Positions 62,726 to 64,000 of a stretch of DNA of 64,000 nt are shown here, piece after piece. The position numbers and the translations under genes were made by a program. Numbering within the stretch: position 1 is the first letter of the stretch; every line of letters starts with the position of its first letter. The notes under the pieces are model-generated. The model ran no database searches. It was not told the origin of the DNA and saw nothing but the letters and a program-made list of their open reading frames with translations. Location: contig JARLIO010000055.1 in assembly GCA_031291675.1 (NCBI GenBank), positions 21,396 to 85,395 on the forward strand, read 5' to 3'. The DNA is from Azospirillaceae bacterium. Its GTDB lineage: Bacteria > Pseudomonadota > Alphaproteobacteria > Azospirillales > Azospirillaceae.

Positions 62726-63033
62726 CTATTCTTCCGTCTGCAAGGCCGCTTCGTAGTCCCGGCCACCGTGAAAGACGCCAATGATCGATATCTTGTCGGC
62801 TATCACGGCATAGGCGATCATCGTCCGTCGCCGATAACTGATAACCCGGAGGCCGGGACGAATATCGTCGCGACTCATCCCCGCAGCGGAAAGGTTGTCA
62901 GTCCCTCGCAATAACTGACGATGGCATCCGTATAGCGTGCGGCGATTGCCGGCGATGCCGCCGTCGCGAGGGACCGATAAAGCGCCACCAATTGCTGCTC
63001 GGCCTCGGGCGTAAAAACGACGGTGGCGGCTAT
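62726..63033 (-). pseudogene. ParE/RelE-type toxin, doubly broken
   Basis: The N-terminal part reads AATVVFTPEAEQQLVALYRS to CEGLTTFPLRG and then hits TGA; the C-terminal part continues in the next frame as SRDDIRPGLRVISYRRRTMI to YEAALQTEE. One base is missing at the GGGG run near 62883. In addition, the codon where the ATG should be is ATA (63033-63031). The toxin should be inactive, leaving the antitoxin gene next to it. Confidence 0.8.
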
Positions 63034-63299
63034 GATCCTTTCCGCTGTTCCGCAGCCAGCCGCGCCCGCACCTGATCGACGGTCACCGCACGGGAGGGAT
63101 CGGCCTTGAGCGCATCGTAAGCCGGCCCCACCAGATCTTTCAGCCAGTTCTCGACGGCGCGGTCGCGGGCCAGCAAAACGCGCAATCCATCGCGGATCAC
63201 TTCGCTTTCCGTGGCATATTCCCCCGCCGCGACCTTGGCTTTGACAAGGTCGGCCATCTCGTTCGGCAAGGTGATGCTGAATTGCTGTGTTGAACGCAT
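63030..63299 (-). CDS. ParD-family antitoxin
   Basis: An 89-residue protein. The N-terminal ribbon-helix-helix (QQFSITLPNEMADLVKAKVA, then YATESEVIRDGLRVLLARD) binds DNA; the C-terminal tail should wrap the ParE toxin. It overlaps the broken parE by four bases, the standard arrangement. With the toxin dead it may survive only as an autorepressor or as a decaying relic. The ATG at 63299 follows GAGGCCTCC. Confidence 0.88.
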   Translation of the reverse strand: MRSTQQFSITLPNEMADLVKAKVAAGEYATESEVIRDGLRVLLARDRAVENWLKDLVGPAYDALKADPSRAVTVDQVRARLAAEQRKGS

Positions 63300-63611
63300 G
63301 GAGGCCTCCTCGGAGTCAATCGAGTAGGATTAAATCCTATAACACCTCCGCCCACGATGGCAATTGCGGTGACAAGGCCGCCGCCGGGGGAATTTTCCGG
63401 GGGCAGGTCACCAGAGTTCTGGGGGCAACTCAGCCGAGCCCAGCGGCACGACCAATCTCCTCATCGCGTGGAAAATTCTCAAAAACACGCAAAAAGGGTG
63501 GAAGTGGGAGATAGCGTCGTCCGCCGCTGCGGGCGGAAAGACCAGCTTGTCCGGCACCTCCCCACCGGCCGGCCCGTGGCCGTCCGCAAGGTTCGCTTTC
63601 TTGGACAAGTT
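63300..63611. other. Intergenic, nothing clear
   Basis: A 312-bp gap between parD and the tRNA-Glu fragment. No gene, RNA or clean repeat is recognised. Confidence 0.35.
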
Positions 63612-63655
63612 TGGCGTCCCCGACGGGATTCGAACCCGTGTTACCGCCGTGAAAG
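63612..63655 (-). repeat. tRNA-Glu(UUC) 3' fragment, probable att site
   Basis: The minus strand reads CTTTCACGGCGGTAACACGG, then the T-arm GGGTTCGAATCCC and GTCGGGGACGCCA, which is the anticodon loop (UUC) to CCA of tRNA-Glu. The 5' half is absent: the sequence before the anticodon loop does not match any tRNA. A 44-bp segment from anticodon loop to 3' end is the classic tyrosine-integrase attachment core. Confidence 0.75.
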
Positions 63656-63799
63656 AGTTGCAACGAGGCCATTGGCGAACAACAGCGGACGATGCATGTC
63701 ATTGATAACACGCTGATTCATCCGTTACCGTCCTTGTCTGTCCGCCCCCGGTCTGCTACATCTGTGCAGTAACTATGCAGTAGGTTTTGGAGGAAGGAA

Positions 63800-63860
63800 G
63801 TGGCAAAACGGGTTCGCAGTGGACCATTGGAAAGCCGTACGGCGAGAACGAAACTGGAAC
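63800..63860 (+). pseudogene. 5' end of a tyrosine-recombinase (integrase) gene, truncated
   Basis: GTG 63800, with GGAGGAAGG just before it, begins VAKRVRSGPLESRTARTKLE, the typical first 20 residues of alphaproteobacterial phage-type integrases (RVR..LESRTAR). After about 20 codons it runs into an IS-like end at 63861 and stops at 63883. It lies 145 bp from the tRNA-Glu fragment, as expected for int next to att. Confidence 0.7.
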
Positions 63861-64000
63861 TGTCAATTCGCGTCCAAACGTGACCCCCTTTTCGCGTCCA
63901 ATACTGACCCCTCATTTGGGAGAAGAATGGGCTTATCCCCGCAGTGCATAGGAGGGACCCGCGCCCGGAGTGCAGCGCCTTCGGCGTTGCGCGGAGCGGA
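63861..64000. mobile_element. Probable IS21-type element end, continuing past the window
   Basis: Begins TGTCAATTCGCGTCCAAACG and carries two spaced copies of GCGTCCAA-N2-TGACCCC (63870 and 63893), the multiple terminal-repeat style of IS21-family ends. The transposase genes would lie beyond the window. Only 140 bp are visible. Confidence 0.5.

Noticed and set aside
63300..63611. A possible CRISPR or tandem-repeat array between parD and the tRNA fragment
   Set aside because: There are no regularly spaced repeats; only short G- and C-rich runs are present.

Overview
The window looks like chromosomal DNA of a GC-rich alphaproteobacterium, most likely from or near the Rhodospirillales. The evidence is the large (about 180 kDa) NAD-dependent glutamate dehydrogenase, a DUF1476 ATP-synthase inhibitor (zeta) homologue, an ornithine decarboxylase with a long structured leader, a DUF1127 gene behind an FNR/FixK-type box, a cobalamin riboswitch and high-GC codon use. 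The species is inferred, not read. No plasmid or phage backbone is seen. The right edge, from about 62.4 kb, is a decayed accessory border.

Layout. 0-4.5 kb: a histidine kinase cut by the window edge, its adjacent REC-DUF3369-PAS-GGDEF response regulator, and a TetR regulator. 4.8-10.2 kb: a MarR-controlled AaeXAB-type efflux operon with a NodT-type outer membrane channel. 10.4-18.5 kb: a GH3 beta-glucosidase plus a CUT1 sugar ABC transporter, divergent from a LacI regulator, with a perfect operator between them. 18.6-23.6 kb: cstA-ybdD and a convergent TorS-like hybrid kinase. 24-30 kb: an orphan amino-acid binding protein, a NUDIX protein, LysR/YeiH, and an ArsR/EamA divergent pair. 30.2-38.3 kb: a two-domain glycosyltransferase, a membrane protein, TonB, and mntR/mntH around a MntR box.

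38.4-52.2 kb is mostly housekeeping: a tRNA-Leu(UAA) interrupted by a group I intron, a CinA-domain protein, map, cysE, radC, purB, the zeta homologue, an NRDE protein, purC-purS, a 3-methyladenine glycosylase, an ACT-domain protein, ccmAB and ornithine decarboxylase. 52.5-58.5 kb: the DUF1127 gene and the glutamate dehydrogenase. 58.9-62.3 kb: a BtuFCD-type ABC transporter under a cobalamin riboswitch. 62.4-64 kb: a broken DUF1007 gene, a parD with a doubly broken parE, a tRNA-Glu 3' fragment that looks like an att site, and an integrase start cut by what looks like an IS21-type end.

The most striking element is the tRNA-Leu(UAA) gene (minus strand, 38372-38733). Its anticodon loop is split by a 275-nt intron with recognisable P, Q, R and S core elements, a P1 pairing ending in U.G, and a terminal G. 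Next come the ornithine decarboxylase leader, which contains a well-initiated 36-codon upstream ORF, and the layered att / integrase / IS border at the right end.
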